A stretch of 64,000 bases of DNA from Elusimicrobia bacterium GWC2_64_44 (GCA_001799845.1 MGUG01000041.1:1-64000); one strand, 5' to 3'. Numbered from the stretch's first letter, positions 51,436-60,542 are shown. Notes: a model not told the origin generated them from the sequence alone. Program-made: numbers and translations.

Positions 51436-54012
51436 ATGACCCAGGTTGAAACCCCAGAGACGCCCCTGATGCAGCAGTACCAGGCGCTGAAGAACGCCTA
51501 TCCCCACGCCCTGCTCTTCTTCCGGCTGGGCGACTTCTACGAGATGTTCTTCGACGACGCCAAAACCGCCAGCGCCGAGCTGGGGCTGACGCTGACCGCG
51601 CGCCAGAGCGTGCCGATGTGCGGCGTGCCGCATCATTCCGCCACCACCTACATCTCCCGCCTGCTGGCCGCGGGCTACAAGGTGGCCATCTGCGAGCAGG
51701 TCGCCCCGTCCGGCGACGCGAAGAAGACCAAGCTTTTCCGGCGCGAAGTAGTGCGCCTGATCACCCCCGGCACCGTGGTAGAGGACGAGCTGCTGCAGCC
51801 GCGCGCGAGCCGCTACCTGGTGGCCCTCGAGCTCGACATCGTGGGCTGGGGCCTGGCTTCTTTCGACGCCTCCACCGGCGATTTCCTGGCCACGCAGAAC
51901 CTCAACGACCCGGACCTCTACCAGCTGCTGTCCTTCATCTCCAAGACCGGCCCGGCCGAGATCCTGGCCGACTCCCGCACGGTGAAAGAGATCAAAAAGC
52001 GCGGCCTGGATTTCACGCCGCTGCAGGTGACCGAGTACACCCGCGCCGACGCCCACCAGCCCGCCTGGGCCGCGCAGCCGGTCTGGCAGAACCACCGGCT
52101 GGCCATGAAGACCGCGCTGAAGGTCACCTCCTACGTGCGCCAGACCCAGCCCGGCCTGAAAGAAGTCTTTGCCCCCTCTTACTACGAGCCCGCCAACCGC
52201 CTGCAGCTCGACGAATCCGCCATCAAGACGCTGGAGCTGGTCTCCAGCCCCGACGGCGACGATTCCAAGACGCTGTGGGGCGTGCTGGACCAGTGCCGCA
52301 CCTCCATGGGCTCGCGCCTGCTGCGCCGCTGGCTGCTGGAGCCCCTGACCGACCTGCGCGAGATCCAGTCCCGGCAGGCCTTCACGGCCTTCCTGGCCGA
52401 GGGCCGCGAGGCCCGCGAGCAGCTGGGCGATATCCTGGCCCAGGTGCCGGACATCGAGCGGCTGCTCGGCCGCGTGATAAATCTGACCGCCTCGCCCCGC
52501 GACGTGGCCGCCGTGCGCAAGGCGCTGACGCAGCTGCCGCGCCTGAAGCTGCTGCTGAGCTCGGCGGGCTTCTTCGAGTGCGCGCCCGAGCTGGCCTCGC
52601 GCCTGGACGCCACCTCGCACGCCCTCAACGCGCTGCGCACCGACCTGGAGCGCGCGCTGTCCGACGCCCCGCCCGCCCGCCTCTCCGACGGCGGCGTGAT
52701 CCGGGAGGGCTACAGCCCGGAGCTCGACGAGCTGCGCCTGGTGCGCCGCGACAGCCAGAAGCTCCTAAACGACATCGAGCTGGCCGAGAAGGAAAAGACG
52801 GGCATTCCCACGCTGAAGGTGGGCTTCAACAGCGTGTTCGGCTATTTCATCGAGGTCTCCAAGGCGCAGGCGCCGAAGGTGCCCCATTATTTCGTCCGCA
52901 AGCAGACGCTGGTCAACGCCGAGCGCTACATCACCGAGGAGCTGAAGGTCCTGGAGAACAAGATCCTCGGCGCCGAAGAGAAGATGGCCAAGCTGGAGGC
53001 CCACCTGTTCGGCGAGCTGCGCGAGCGGGTCAAGACCGCCATAGGCGAGATCAAGGCCTTCGCTACCGGCGCGGCCGAGCTGGACGTCTTCTTCGCGCTG
53101 GCCGAGTGCGCGGTGCGCTACGAGTTCTCCCGCCCCCGGGTCAATTCCGGCGACGCTCTGAAGGTCGAGGAAGGCCGCCACCCGGCGGTGGAACGCTTCC
53201 TGCCCGCCGGCGCTTTCGTTCCGAACGATCTCGAGCTCGGCAACTCCGACGCCCGCGTCGTCATCCTCACCGGCCCCAACATGAGCGGCAAGAGCGTCTA
53301 TCTGCGCCAGGCCGCCGTCGTGGTCATCCTCGCCCAGATCGGCTCTTTCGTGCCCGCGCGCGCGGCCGAGGTGGGCGTGGTGGACCGCATCATGACGCGC
53401 ATCGGCGCGCAGGACCGCATGGCCCGCGGCGAATCCACCTTCATGGTGGAGATGCGCGAGACCTCGGCCATCATGCGCCTGGCCACCCCGAAGAGCCTGA
53501 TCCTGCTCGACGAGGTGGGCCGCGGCACCTCCACCTTCGACGGCATCTCCATAGCCTGGGCCGTGGTGGAGCACCTCTACAAGCCCGAGGGCGGCCCCAA
53601 GGTGCTGTTCGCCACGCATTACTTCGAGCTGACCGAGCTGGCCGAGAAGTTCGCCGGGATCAAGAACTGCAATATCGCCGTGAAGGAATGGACCAACGCC
53701 CTCGGCAAGACCGAGGTGGTGTTCCTGCACAAGATAGCCAGCGGCCCCGCCGACAAGTCCTACGGCATCCACGTGGCCCAGCTGGCCGGCCTGCCCGAGA
53801 GCGCGCTGGCCCGCGCCCGCGAGATCCTGCACGTCCTTGAGACCAAGGGCGACATCCACGTGGAGTCCGGAGACGAGAACCAGACCCCCATGCTGCCCAT
53901 CTTCTCCGGCCACCCGGTGCTTGACGAGCTGAAGATGTGCGACGCCGACAACATGACGCCGATGCAGGCGCTATCGGCCATAACCGACTGGAAGAAGCGG
54001 CTGAAGGATTAG
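51436..54012 (+). CDS. mutS: DNA mismatch repair protein MutS
   Basis: MutS recognises mismatches and recruits MutL. The 858-aa protein is full length: the N-terminal mismatch-binding domain with Phe-x-Glu in 'FFRLGDFYEMFFDDA', the connector, lever and clamp domains, and the ATPase with Walker A 'GPNMSGKSVYLRQ', 'MVEMRETSAIM', Walker B 'LILLDEVGRGTSTFDGIS' and 'FATHYFELTEL'. An AAAGG lies about 8 nt upstream of the ATG. It follows dus by 20 bp and ends with a terminator. Confidence 0.97.
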   Translation: MTQVETPETPLMQQYQALKNAYPHALLFFRLGDFYEMFFDDAKTASAELGLTLTARQSVPMCGVPHHSATTYISRLLAAGYKVAICEQVAPSGDAKKTKLFRREVVRLITPGTVVEDELLQPRASRYLVALELDIVGWGLASFDASTGDFLATQNLNDPDLYQLLSFISKTGPAEILADSRTVKEIKKRGLDFTPLQVTEYTRADAHQPAWAAQPVWQNHRLAMKTALKVTSYVRQTQPGLKEVFAPSYYEPANRLQLDESAIKTLELVSSPDGDDSKTLWGVLDQCRTSMGSRLLRRWLLEPLTDLREIQSRQAFTAFLAEGREAREQLGDILAQVPDIERLLGRVINLTASPRDVAAVRKALTQLPRLKLLLSSAGFFECAPELASRLDATSHALNALRTDLERALSDAPPARLSDGGVIREGYSPELDELRLVRRDSQKLLNDIELAEKEKTGIPTLKVGFNSVFGYFIEVSKAQAPKVPHYFVRKQTLVNAERYITEELKVLENKILGAEEKMAKLEAHLFGELRERVKTAIGEIKAFATGAAELDVFFALAECAVRYEFSRPRVNSGDALKVEEGRHPAVERFLPAGAFVPNDLELGNSDARVVILTGPNMSGKSVYLRQAAVVVILAQIGSFVPARAAEVGVVDRIMTRIGAQDRMARGESTFMVEMRETSAIMRLATPKSLILLDEVGRGTSTFDGISIAWAVVEHLYKPEGGPKVLFATHYFELTELAEKFAGIKNCNIAVKEWTNALGKTEVVFLHKIASGPADKSYGIHVAQLAGLPESALARAREILHVLETKGDIHVESGDENQTPMLPIFSGHPVLDELKMCDADNMTPMQALSAITDWKKRLKD

Positions 54013-54032
54013 CCTCAACGCTCCGGACGAAG

Positions 54033-54065
54033 CGGCCGCCCCTCACCGGGCGGCCGTTCTCTTTT
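54033..54065 (+). terminator. Terminator after mutS
   Basis: A 9-bp stem CGGCCGCCC / GGGCGGCCG with a 6-nt loop is followed by TTCTCTTTT. Confidence 0.78.
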
Positions 54066-54117
54066 GGCCCAGAAGATAAGGGGCCCTTGGACCCATACAG
54101 ATAATGCGCGCAGTTAC

Positions 54118-54123
54118 TATAAT
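54118..54123 (+). promoter_or_regulatory. -10 element (TATAAT) of the C11 protease gene
   Basis: A perfect TATAAT lies 17 nt before the ATG at 54141, with GGGGAA between as a weak ribosome-binding site. No convincing -35. Confidence 0.5.
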
Positions 54124-54140
54124 TTAATACGGGGAAACTA

Positions 54141-55574
54141 ATGACCAAATCGCTGCTGCTAACCATGTTCTCGGTGCTGTCCTTCTGCGCTCCTTCTTTT
54201 GCCCGGCCCTTCAGCCTGGACTCCGTCCGGGCCGGGGAAGTCGCCTCGGCGGAACTCCCGGTTATGCCCCAGGCCGCGGTCCCGGCGCAGGCCGAGCCCA
54301 AGGAATGGACCATAATCTATTACTCTACCACCAAGGATTTCAAGCTGCGCCCGTCCTTCCTGATCCAGATGCTGGACCTCAAACTGGCCGGCTCCAGCGG
54401 CAAGGTTAACGTGGTGGTCGAAGGCTCCGTGGTGGCGCAGGCGGAGGACGGTTCCATTTCCACGCCGACGCTGCGCATGGCCATAGGCGGCGAGCCGTGG
54501 AGCCTGGAGAAGGCCGTGACGGTTTTCAATGAAGGTATGGACCTGAAGACCAGATTCGTGAAAGAGAGCGCCCTCCGGGAGTTCTCGGGCGATATCGTTA
54601 GCCGCGAGACCGGAGTGGACACCGGCGACTGGCGCCACGTGGCGGAATTCGCCCGTTGGGCCAAGGCTAACTACCCCGCCAAACGCTACGCCTTCCTTAT
54701 CTTCGGCCACGGCAACGGCATAGTTGACGCCAAAAAGACGGCGGAGAAAGGCACGCTGGCGGATGAGGACACCAAGAACTACGTGACCATTCCCGAGATG
54801 CGCCTGATGATGGCGGAGATCGGCAAGGTGGACGTTTTCCTGATGCAGTCCTGCCTGATGCAGATGGCCGAGGTGGTCTGGCAGGTCAAGGATTATACCG
54901 ACGTGGTGGTGGGCTCCAGCGAGTTCCTCTGGTCCAACGGTTTTTTCACGCCCGCGCTGCTCAAGGCCCTCAACGAAAACCCGCAGTTCCCTTCTCTCGC
55001 CGTCGGCGATCTCATGGCGGAGTCCTACGTGGCCACCTTACCGCAGGACAAGACCGGGCACGTGTCGGTGATCCCCACCGCGGCCCTGCCCCGCTTCGCG
55101 GAGAAACTGGACGCCTGGGCCGACGCCGTAATGAAGGCCGACGGCCGCGACGCCGCGATGAAGGCCCGGCATAAAACGGTGCGATTCGACTCTTTCGGCC
55201 TCGTAACCCTTTCTACGGCCCAGTCCGTCAACTATTCCATCTCCGGCGACCTGTACGATTTCGTCAGGCTGACCACCGAGAATATACCGCGGGAGACGGA
55301 AGAACAACTGAAGGCAGCTGAAGCCGGCCGTGCCCTGATGGAAGATATTGAGAAAAGCCTGGTCTACAAGTATTACTACAAGGGCGCCACGGTTACCGGT
55401 TTCGATTATTCCGTCCCGCGCGGCATAGCCATACACGTGCCGCCCAGGAAGATCCTGACCGGGTCCGTGGACGGGATGTACTCGCAGATAATGCAGACCA
55501 ACTACTGGGACCTGCCTTTCGCCAGGGAGACGCGCTGGGGCGCTTTCCTGAACTGGATCTACCGCGGTAAATAA
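54141..55574 (+). CDS. Secreted clostripain-family (C11) cysteine protease
   Basis: The 477-aa protein has a signal peptide (about 1-21) and a C11 peptidase domain. The fold starts at 'KEWTIIYYSTTKD', the catalytic His is in 'YAFLIFGHGNGIVD' and the catalytic Cys in 'VDVFLMQSCLMQMAEV', followed by 'VVVGSSEFLWSNGFFTPALL'. C11 enzymes (clostripain, PmC11) cut after Arg or Lys and are often autoactivated. The C-terminal 'SVPRGIAIHVPPRKI' is also found in that family. The five-repeat exported protein gene follows after 15 bp, so the two probably share an mRNA. Confidence 0.88.
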   Translation: MTKSLLLTMFSVLSFCAPSFARPFSLDSVRAGEVASAELPVMPQAAVPAQAEPKEWTIIYYSTTKDFKLRPSFLIQMLDLKLAGSSGKVNVVVEGSVVAQAEDGSISTPTLRMAIGGEPWSLEKAVTVFNEGMDLKTRFVKESALREFSGDIVSRETGVDTGDWRHVAEFARWAKANYPAKRYAFLIFGHGNGIVDAKKTAEKGTLADEDTKNYVTIPEMRLMMAEIGKVDVFLMQSCLMQMAEVVWQVKDYTDVVVGSSEFLWSNGFFTPALLKALNENPQFPSLAVGDLMAESYVATLPQDKTGHVSVIPTAALPRFAEKLDAWADAVMKADGRDAAMKARHKTVRFDSFGLVTLSTAQSVNYSISGDLYDFVRLTTENIPRETEEQLKAAEAGRALMEDIEKSLVYKYYYKGATVTGFDYSVPRGIAIHVPPRKILTGSVDGMYSQIMQTNYWDLPFARETRWGAFLNWIYRGK

Positions 55575-55589
55575 GCCGGAGGAACAACG

Positions 55590-56762
55590 ATGCTGAAGAG
55601 AACTTCTTTCCTGTCCCTGCTGTACGCGCTGGCGCTGTCGGCGCAGACGCTGCCCGCGGCCGAGCTGGCCGATATCGCGGCTGACGATATCCGCAAGGCT
55701 CCCGTCGCCGCTCCTTCCTTTCCGTCGGCGGTAACGCCGCCCGGGGTGACGATAGCCAGTTACACCACCGACGAAGAATTCACCTTCGAGAGCGAAGCGG
55801 TACCCGCCATGAACGCGCGCATCAACGCCCTGAAAGCCGCCGGCGTCACCACGCTGGGCGGCCGCGTGGTTGAGCTCGGCAACGATTATTCCTTCGTCAT
55901 CGACTATCTGTCGACCGTGAAGGGCAACGCCGCCCTGCCGCCCGCCGTGCTGCTGGAAACCTATAAGAACGGCGCCGCCTATTGGCTGGAGCGCGAGGCC
56001 GAGGAGGCCATGAAGGCCTGCGCGGCCAATTTCCGCGCGGCCAAGCTGCCGGTGCTGGGCTCCTACCTTTACGAGGCCGGCAACGACAACGCTTTCGCCG
56101 TGGATTACCTGGTTAAGAACCTGCTGCGCCCCGCGCAGGAATACGACGTGAAGTTCCAGTCCTATACCGGCGGGAAGTTCACCTTCGAGAGCGAGGCCGA
56201 AAAGGCCGTGCCCTCGTACCTCGCGCTCTTCAAACAGGCCGGCGTGCCGGCCATACGCGGCAAAGCCGTAGCCAGCGGCCGCGACTATGCCGTGCAGGTG
56301 GAATACGTGGTCAAGACCGGGAAGTCAGCGCCGCGCCCGCAGTACTCGGTCGCCCGCTACGCCGCCCGCGAGACCTTCACCTTCGACAAGGAAGCCCTGG
56401 CCGCCTCCAAAACTGCGCTGCCTAAGTTCGCCTCCGCCGGCGTGCCGCCGCTGTCGGCCGTGCTGCGCCCCGAGGGCCGCGACTATTCTTACAGCGTGGA
56501 TTATCTCGTCGGCAATATCTACCAGCAGGGCGGCGTGATACCTTCCGTGGCCATAGAGACCTACCAGGCCCCCGAGACCTATACCTTCGACAGCGAGGCC
56601 AAGAAGGCCCTGGCCGAAAAGGTGGCGGCCTTCAACGCCGGGGGACTGCCGGTGGTCGGCTCCGCGCTGAGCGGCGAGCTGGGCTCCTACACCTACGCGA
56701 TAGACTACATAGCCAAGGCCGGCGCCCAGGGCCCGGTCTTCCCCCCGCCGCCGCAGTATTGA
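55590..56762 (+). CDS. Exported protein made of five ~65-residue repeats, unknown function
   Basis: The 390-aa protein has a signal peptide (about 1-24) and then five tandem units of about 65 residues. Each runs roughly 'sYtt.etFtFesEA', a helix, 'aGvp.l.g.vv..G.dYsy.vdYl'. Examples are 'EFTFESEAVPAMNARI', 'KFTFESEAEKAVPSYL', 'TFTFDKEALAASKTAL' and 'TYTFDSEAKKALAEKV', and the ends 'NDYSFVIDYL', 'RDYSYSVDYL' and 'GSYTYAIDYI'. The second unit is the most diverged. The order strand-helix-strand-strand suggests a small alpha/beta module. No family is recognised. It is coupled by position to the C11 protease gene. Confidence 0.7.
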   Translation: MLKRTSFLSLLYALALSAQTLPAAELADIAADDIRKAPVAAPSFPSAVTPPGVTIASYTTDEEFTFESEAVPAMNARINALKAAGVTTLGGRVVELGNDYSFVIDYLSTVKGNAALPPAVLLETYKNGAAYWLEREAEEAMKACAANFRAAKLPVLGSYLYEAGNDNAFAVDYLVKNLLRPAQEYDVKFQSYTGGKFTFESEAEKAVPSYLALFKQAGVPAIRGKAVASGRDYAVQVEYVVKTGKSAPRPQYSVARYAARETFTFDKEALAASKTALPKFASAGVPPLSAVLRPEGRDYSYSVDYLVGNIYQQGGVIPSVAIETYQAPETYTFDSEAKKALAEKVAAFNAGGLPVVGSALSGELGSYTYAIDYIAKAGAQGPVFPPPPQY

Positions 56763-56781
56763 GCCGGCGGTTTTGCAACGG

Positions 56782-56809
56782 ACCCGGGCCGCGCGCCCGG
56801 GTTCTTATT
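56782..56809 (+). terminator. Terminator after the five-repeat protein gene
   Basis: An 8-bp stem ACCCGGGC / GCCCGGGT is followed by TTCTTATTT, directly before the CPBP gene's ATG. Confidence 0.75.
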
Positions 56810-56810
56810 T

Positions 56811-57545
56811 ATGGAACCTAAGAACCCTTTCGAGGGAATTCAGACTTACGGCAATTTCGGTCTCCTCTGGCTGTTCGCGGTCGTTATCCTCGCTATCCAG
56901 GTGGCGTCGCTGCTGCTGATGGAGATACCCGCCCGCGCCCTGGGGGTCAAGTTCGACACCTACGAGGCGTCCATCCCCGGGTTTATCCTTACGGCGCTCG
57001 CTTCCTGGTCGCTGCTGGCGGACCTCGGGGTTTCCTGGCGCCAGGCCTGGAGCGACTGGCAGGCCAATGCCCTGGCCGACCTGCGCAAGGCGCTGCGCTA
57101 TCTGCCGGGCTACGCCGGGGTGCTGCTGGGCATGGGGCTGGTGCTCGCCGCCGCCTATTATATCTGGGACGATTCTTTCGCGGCGCTGATGAAGCACGTC
57201 TCGGCCTCCGGCGCGGACCAGGAGGCCAGCGTGAAGGCGATGGCCTTTTCCGCTCCGCGCTTCGCCCTGCTGCTGCTGCTCGCCTGCGTGGCCGCGCCGC
57301 TGGCTGAAGAGCTTTTCTTCCGCCGCATAGTCTTCGCCTCGCTCAGGGCCAGGAAGGGCTTCTGGTTCAGCGCCCTGTGCTCAAGCCTCCTGTTCGCGCT
57401 ATTCCACGGCGGCGGCGCCCCGGTAACGCTGCTGCCGGGGGTCTATTTCTGCTGGGTTTATGAAAAAGAGCGCCGGCTGCCGGCGAACGTCATGCTGCAC
57501 GGCCTGGTCAACTTTTTCGCTGTGCTCTTTAGAACGTTCAGTTGA
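56811..57545 (+). CDS. CPBP-family intramembrane metalloprotease
   Basis: The 244-aa protein has about six membrane helices and the CPBP (CAAX protease/bacteriocin-processing) motifs: 'APLAEELFFRRIVFASL' (EExxxR), 'SSLLFALFHGGGAP' (FxxxH) and 'NVMLHGLVNFFAVLF' (HxxxN/D). These form the membrane-embedded active site. Bacterial members process prenylated or secreted peptides, mature bacteriocins or give immunity; the substrate is unknown here. It lies directly after a terminator, so its promoter must overlap that region. mutL follows 19 bp later. Confidence 0.9.
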   Translation: MEPKNPFEGIQTYGNFGLLWLFAVVILAIQVASLLLMEIPARALGVKFDTYEASIPGFILTALASWSLLADLGVSWRQAWSDWQANALADLRKALRYLPGYAGVLLGMGLVLAAAYYIWDDSFAALMKHVSASGADQEASVKAMAFSAPRFALLLLLACVAAPLAEELFFRRIVFASLRARKGFWFSALCSSLLFALFHGGGAPVTLLPGVYFCWVYEKERRLPANVMLHGLVNFFAVLFRTFS

Positions 57546-57552
57546 AGTATTG

Positions 57553-57558
57553 TAAAAT
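57553..57558 (+). promoter_or_regulatory. -10-like TAAAAT 6 nt before the mutL ATG
   Basis: TAAAAT ends exactly 6 nt before the ATG at 57565 and no Shine-Dalgarno is present (CAACTT between). The arrangement is leaderless. Confidence 0.45.
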
Positions 57559-57564
57559 CAACTT

Positions 57565-59328
57565 ATGCCGGAAATAAAAGTCCTTCCCGAAGAAGTCGTC
57601 TCCAAGATAGCCGCTGGCGAGGTCATAGAGCGCCCCGCCTCCGTGCTCAAGGAACTCATAGAGAATTCCCTGGACGCCGGCGCCTCGAAGGTAGAGATAG
57701 AGATAAGGAAGGCCGGCCGCGGCCTGATACGCGTGCACGACGACGGGCGCGGCATGGCCCGCGAGGACCTGCGGCTCTCACTCGGCCGCCACGCCACCAG
57801 CAAGCTCAACGTCTTCGAAGATATTTATTCGCTCGCCACCTTCGGCTTCCGCGGCGAGGCGCTGTATTCCGTCTTCGCGGTTTCCCGGCTGAAGATCACC
57901 TCTTTCAAAGCGGGCGCCGATTCCGGCTACACCCTCGAGGGCGAGGGCGGCCGCGTGATAGCCGAACTGCCCGCGCCGCCGGTGAAGGGCACCACCATAG
58001 AGGCCGCAGATCTGTTCTTCAACACGCCGGCGCGCGCCAAGTTCATGAAGAGCGACAATGCCGAGCGCTCCCACCTGATAAAGACCGTGGAAGAGGCCGC
58101 CCTGGCCAACCTCGGCGTCGCTTTCCGGCTGGTCATAGACGGCTCTGAAATTCTCAACCTGCCCGCCCTGCCCGGCGGCCTCTGGGAGAACCTCAAGAAC
58201 CGCGCCGCGGCTATCTTCGGGCGTAGCGTTTACGGCGGGCTCGCCCGCGTTGAGGGCAAAACTCCCGGCATGGCCGTCTACGGGCTGTTCTCGCGGCCCG
58301 ACGCCCTCGCCGCCACGCGCGTCAACCAGCATTTCTTCGTCAATCGCCGGCCCGTCGGCTCGGCGCTGCTGCGGCAGGCGCTGTACCGCGGCTACGGCCA
58401 CATGCTGACCGGCCGCCACCCGGCCTGCGCGCTGTTCCTGGAGCTGGACCCCGGTGCCTTCGACTGCAACATCCACCCGCAGAAGCGCGACGTAAAGTTC
58501 TCATCGGAGAACGAGATCTTCAAGACCATCTCCAACACTATTTATGAGGAGCTGCTCAGCAAGCAGACGGCCGCGGTGACGATGACCGCGCCGGAGGCGG
58601 GCAGGCAGTTCACGCCCCCCGACGTGCCGGCCTACCGCGAGGCCGCCGCCCCGCCGGCCCCGGCCGCGGAGACCGGCAGCCTGTTCGGCCCGGGGCCCGC
58701 TCCCGAGGCCCTCACCCCGCAGGCCCACCCGGACTGGCGCGGCAAGGACCTCTCTTACATAGGCCAGCTGGCCAAGAGCTACCTGCTCTTCGGGTCCGGC
58801 GACGGGCTGCTGGTGGTGGACCAGCACGCAGCGCAGGAGCGGGTGCTGTTCGAGAAATACCTGGGCGAATTTTCCAAAGGCGCGGTCAAGGTGCAGCCGC
58901 TGCTGGTGCCGCTCGAGGCGGAGCTGCCGCGCTCGCAGATGGAGACGGTTTTGAAATGGCGCGACTGGATGAAGTCGGCCGGGTTCGAGATAGACCAGCG
59001 CGGCCCGGAGACGGCGCTGCTGCGCGCGGCCCCGGCGCTGTTCTACTTCACGCAGGCCGCCTTCGGCGAATTTCTGGGGTATCTGTCCGAAGTGCTCGGC
59101 GAGCCGGAGAAGGCCGCCGAGGACCTCAAGCGCAATATCATAGCCACGATGGCCTGCAAGAAGTCCATCAAGGCGCACGATTTTGTGAAGCCGCAGGAGG
59201 CCCTGCGGCTGATGGACGACCTGAAGGGCACCAAGGACAGCTACCACTGCCCGCACGGGCGCCCGACGCTGTTCTTCCTCTCCGGCGGCGACATCGCCCG
59301 CCGTTTCCAGCGTTCTGGCGTGCTGTAG
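57565..59328 (+). CDS. mutL: DNA mismatch repair protein MutL (endonuclease type)
   Basis: MutL couples MutS to strand incision. The 587-aa protein has the GHKL ATPase domain ('VSKIAAGEVIERPASVLKEL', 'ENSLDAGASKVEIEI', 'DDGRGM', 'GRHATSKL', 'TFGFRGEAL') and a C-terminal dimerisation/nuclease domain. The metal-binding endonuclease motif DQHAxxExxxxE is present as 'DQHAAQERVLFE', with supporting 'ACKKSIKAHD' and 'CPHGRPT' elements, so this MutL should nick DNA itself, as in bacteria lacking MutH. It is separated from mutS by three exported or membrane protein genes. Confidence 0.96.
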   Translation: MPEIKVLPEEVVSKIAAGEVIERPASVLKELIENSLDAGASKVEIEIRKAGRGLIRVHDDGRGMAREDLRLSLGRHATSKLNVFEDIYSLATFGFRGEALYSVFAVSRLKITSFKAGADSGYTLEGEGGRVIAELPAPPVKGTTIEAADLFFNTPARAKFMKSDNAERSHLIKTVEEAALANLGVAFRLVIDGSEILNLPALPGGLWENLKNRAAAIFGRSVYGGLARVEGKTPGMAVYGLFSRPDALAATRVNQHFFVNRRPVGSALLRQALYRGYGHMLTGRHPACALFLELDPGAFDCNIHPQKRDVKFSSENEIFKTISNTIYEELLSKQTAAVTMTAPEAGRQFTPPDVPAYREAAAPPAPAAETGSLFGPGPAPEALTPQAHPDWRGKDLSYIGQLAKSYLLFGSGDGLLVVDQHAAQERVLFEKYLGEFSKGAVKVQPLLVPLEAELPRSQMETVLKWRDWMKSAGFEIDQRGPETALLRAAPALFYFTQAAFGEFLGYLSEVLGEPEKAAEDLKRNIIATMACKKSIKAHDFVKPQEALRLMDDLKGTKDSYHCPHGRPTLFFLSGGDIARRFQRSGVL

Positions 59329-59334
59329 CCCGCC

Positions 59335-60090
59335 TCAGCGCTTTTTCAGCTTTTCCTGCTGGCGTTTTTCCAGGTCGGCCACGGCCTTCTGCCGGCGGTT
59401 CACAAAATCGTCTATAAAATCCTCGCGCGCCGCGAGCCGGGCGCGCAGGTCGTCCACGCGCTTCTTAACGCGCCGGTAGCGGCGCTCCTCGGCGCTCATC
59501 AGCCTGGAGAGCCTGTCGCTGGCTTCCAGCTTGTCGGGCGCGGCCAGGCCCTCCTGGCCGGGCAGCAGGACCTTTTCCCCGGCGGCTCCGGAGAGGGCCA
59601 CCTCGCCCTCGAACAGCCCCACCGCGGTCTCTCCGGAAGTGGAGACCAGCAGCGAGAAGGCGGTGCCGCGCACGGCGCAGACGGCAGACGGTGTGCGCAC
59701 CGAGAAGGCGGAGTTTATTTTTTTACCCAGCTTCATGGCCATCCAGAGGGCCTTGCCCTTCAGGAAGGAGAAGGAAAATTCCCGTTTTTCGGCGGCGGCC
59801 AGCAGGGTCTCGGCCGTCATTTCGGAGTTCTCTTCCAGCTTAATGAAGGAGCCTTCCTTCAAAAGGATCTCGCACCAGGCGCCGGGCGCGGTCCTGATGG
59901 AGTCGCCCTGGGCTATGGCCCGGCCCTTCGGGGAAACCAGCCAGTCGGTCCGGCCGGCCTGGCGCAGCTCCACTTTGCCCGACGCGGCGTAGACGCAGCC
60001 CAGCCTGCCGGTTTGCGGCTTGGCGTCCTGAGCCTGGACCGTACCGGCCGCGGCTAACAGGGCGGATAACAGAATGAACGGGATCTTCAT
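59335..60090 (-). CDS. Exported FecR-domain protein
   Basis: The ATG at 60090 (preceded by GGAGGAAAG) gives 251 aa with a signal peptide (about 1-20); the 275-aa track version starts too early. Residues about 35-185 form a FecR domain ('GKVELRQAGRTDWLVSPKGR', 'IAQGDSIRTAPGAWCEILLK', 'VRTPSAVCAVRGTAFSLLV'). In Fec systems FecR binds a TonB receptor and relays signal to a sigma factor, but this protein has no cytoplasmic domain, so it is a stand-alone periplasmic version. The last 60 residues are a basic coiled coil ('RYRRVKKRVDDLRARLAARE'). Confidence 0.8.
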   Translation of the reverse strand: MKIPFILLSALLAAAGTVQAQDAKPQTGRLGCVYAASGKVELRQAGRTDWLVSPKGRAIAQGDSIRTAPGAWCEILLKEGSFIKLEENSEMTAETLLAAAEKREFSFSFLKGKALWMAMKLGKKINSAFSVRTPSAVCAVRGTAFSLLVSTSGETAVGLFEGEVALSGAAGEKVLLPGQEGLAAPDKLEASDRLSRLMSAEERRYRRVKKRVDDLRARLAAREDFIDDFVNRRQKAVADLEKRQQEKLKKR

Positions 60091-60181
60091 CTTTCCTCCA
60101 GCGCCGGGAATTATCCGGCCTCGTTTCTTGAATTTGGGAACCCCCGCTACCATTATAGACAAAAATACGCGCCCGCGGCCT

Positions 60182-60520
60182 CTAGCCTTTTCTCACGAAG
60201 TGCGGCATCTCCGCCGGGATCTCGAAGGACAGCTCCACCAGCCCGGCCGGCTTGCCGTCTTTCAGCCACGGCGCCTGGTAGATCAGCTTCTTAACGCCGT
60301 TCTTCTCTATAGTGTAGGCGTTGGTGAAGGGCTCCGCCAGCATTTTCTTCAGCTTGGACCTGGAGGGTTCCGGGTGGCAGTCGAGCAGGCTCTTGCCTAT
60401 CAGCGAGCCCCCGCCGCTCTTGGCGAAGGTGGCAGAAGACTTGGCGTTCATCTCAAGGATCCTGCCTTCCGCGTCGCAGACCGTGATGGCGAAATTCACG
60501 CCGTCTTTCCAGTTTTCCAT
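60182..60520 (-). CDS. Single PAS-domain protein
   Basis: The 112-aa protein is one PAS fold with no output domain: 'FAITVCDAEGRILEMNAKSS', 'GKSLLDCHPEPSRSKLKKML', 'NAYTIEKNGVKKLIYQAPWL' and the final 'PAGLVELSFEIPAEMPHFVR'. Such short PAS proteins are widespread in anaerobes and may bind a small ligand or pair with kinases. It has a strong AGGAGGA Shine-Dalgarno. A TATAAT on the minus strand at 60551-60546 overlaps the divergent nitroreductase promoter. Confidence 0.85.
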   Translation of the reverse strand: MENWKDGVNFAITVCDAEGRILEMNAKSSATFAKSGGGSLIGKSLLDCHPEPSRSKLKKMLAEPFTNAYTIEKNGVKKLIYQAPWLKDGKPAGLVELSFEIPAEMPHFVRKG

Positions 60521-60542
60521 ACTCCTCCTAAATCTCGTTCCC

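Noticed and set aside
51618-53840. 740-aa plus-strand ORF
   Set aside because: Alternative frame of mutS; Arg/Pro/Gly-rich, no motif.
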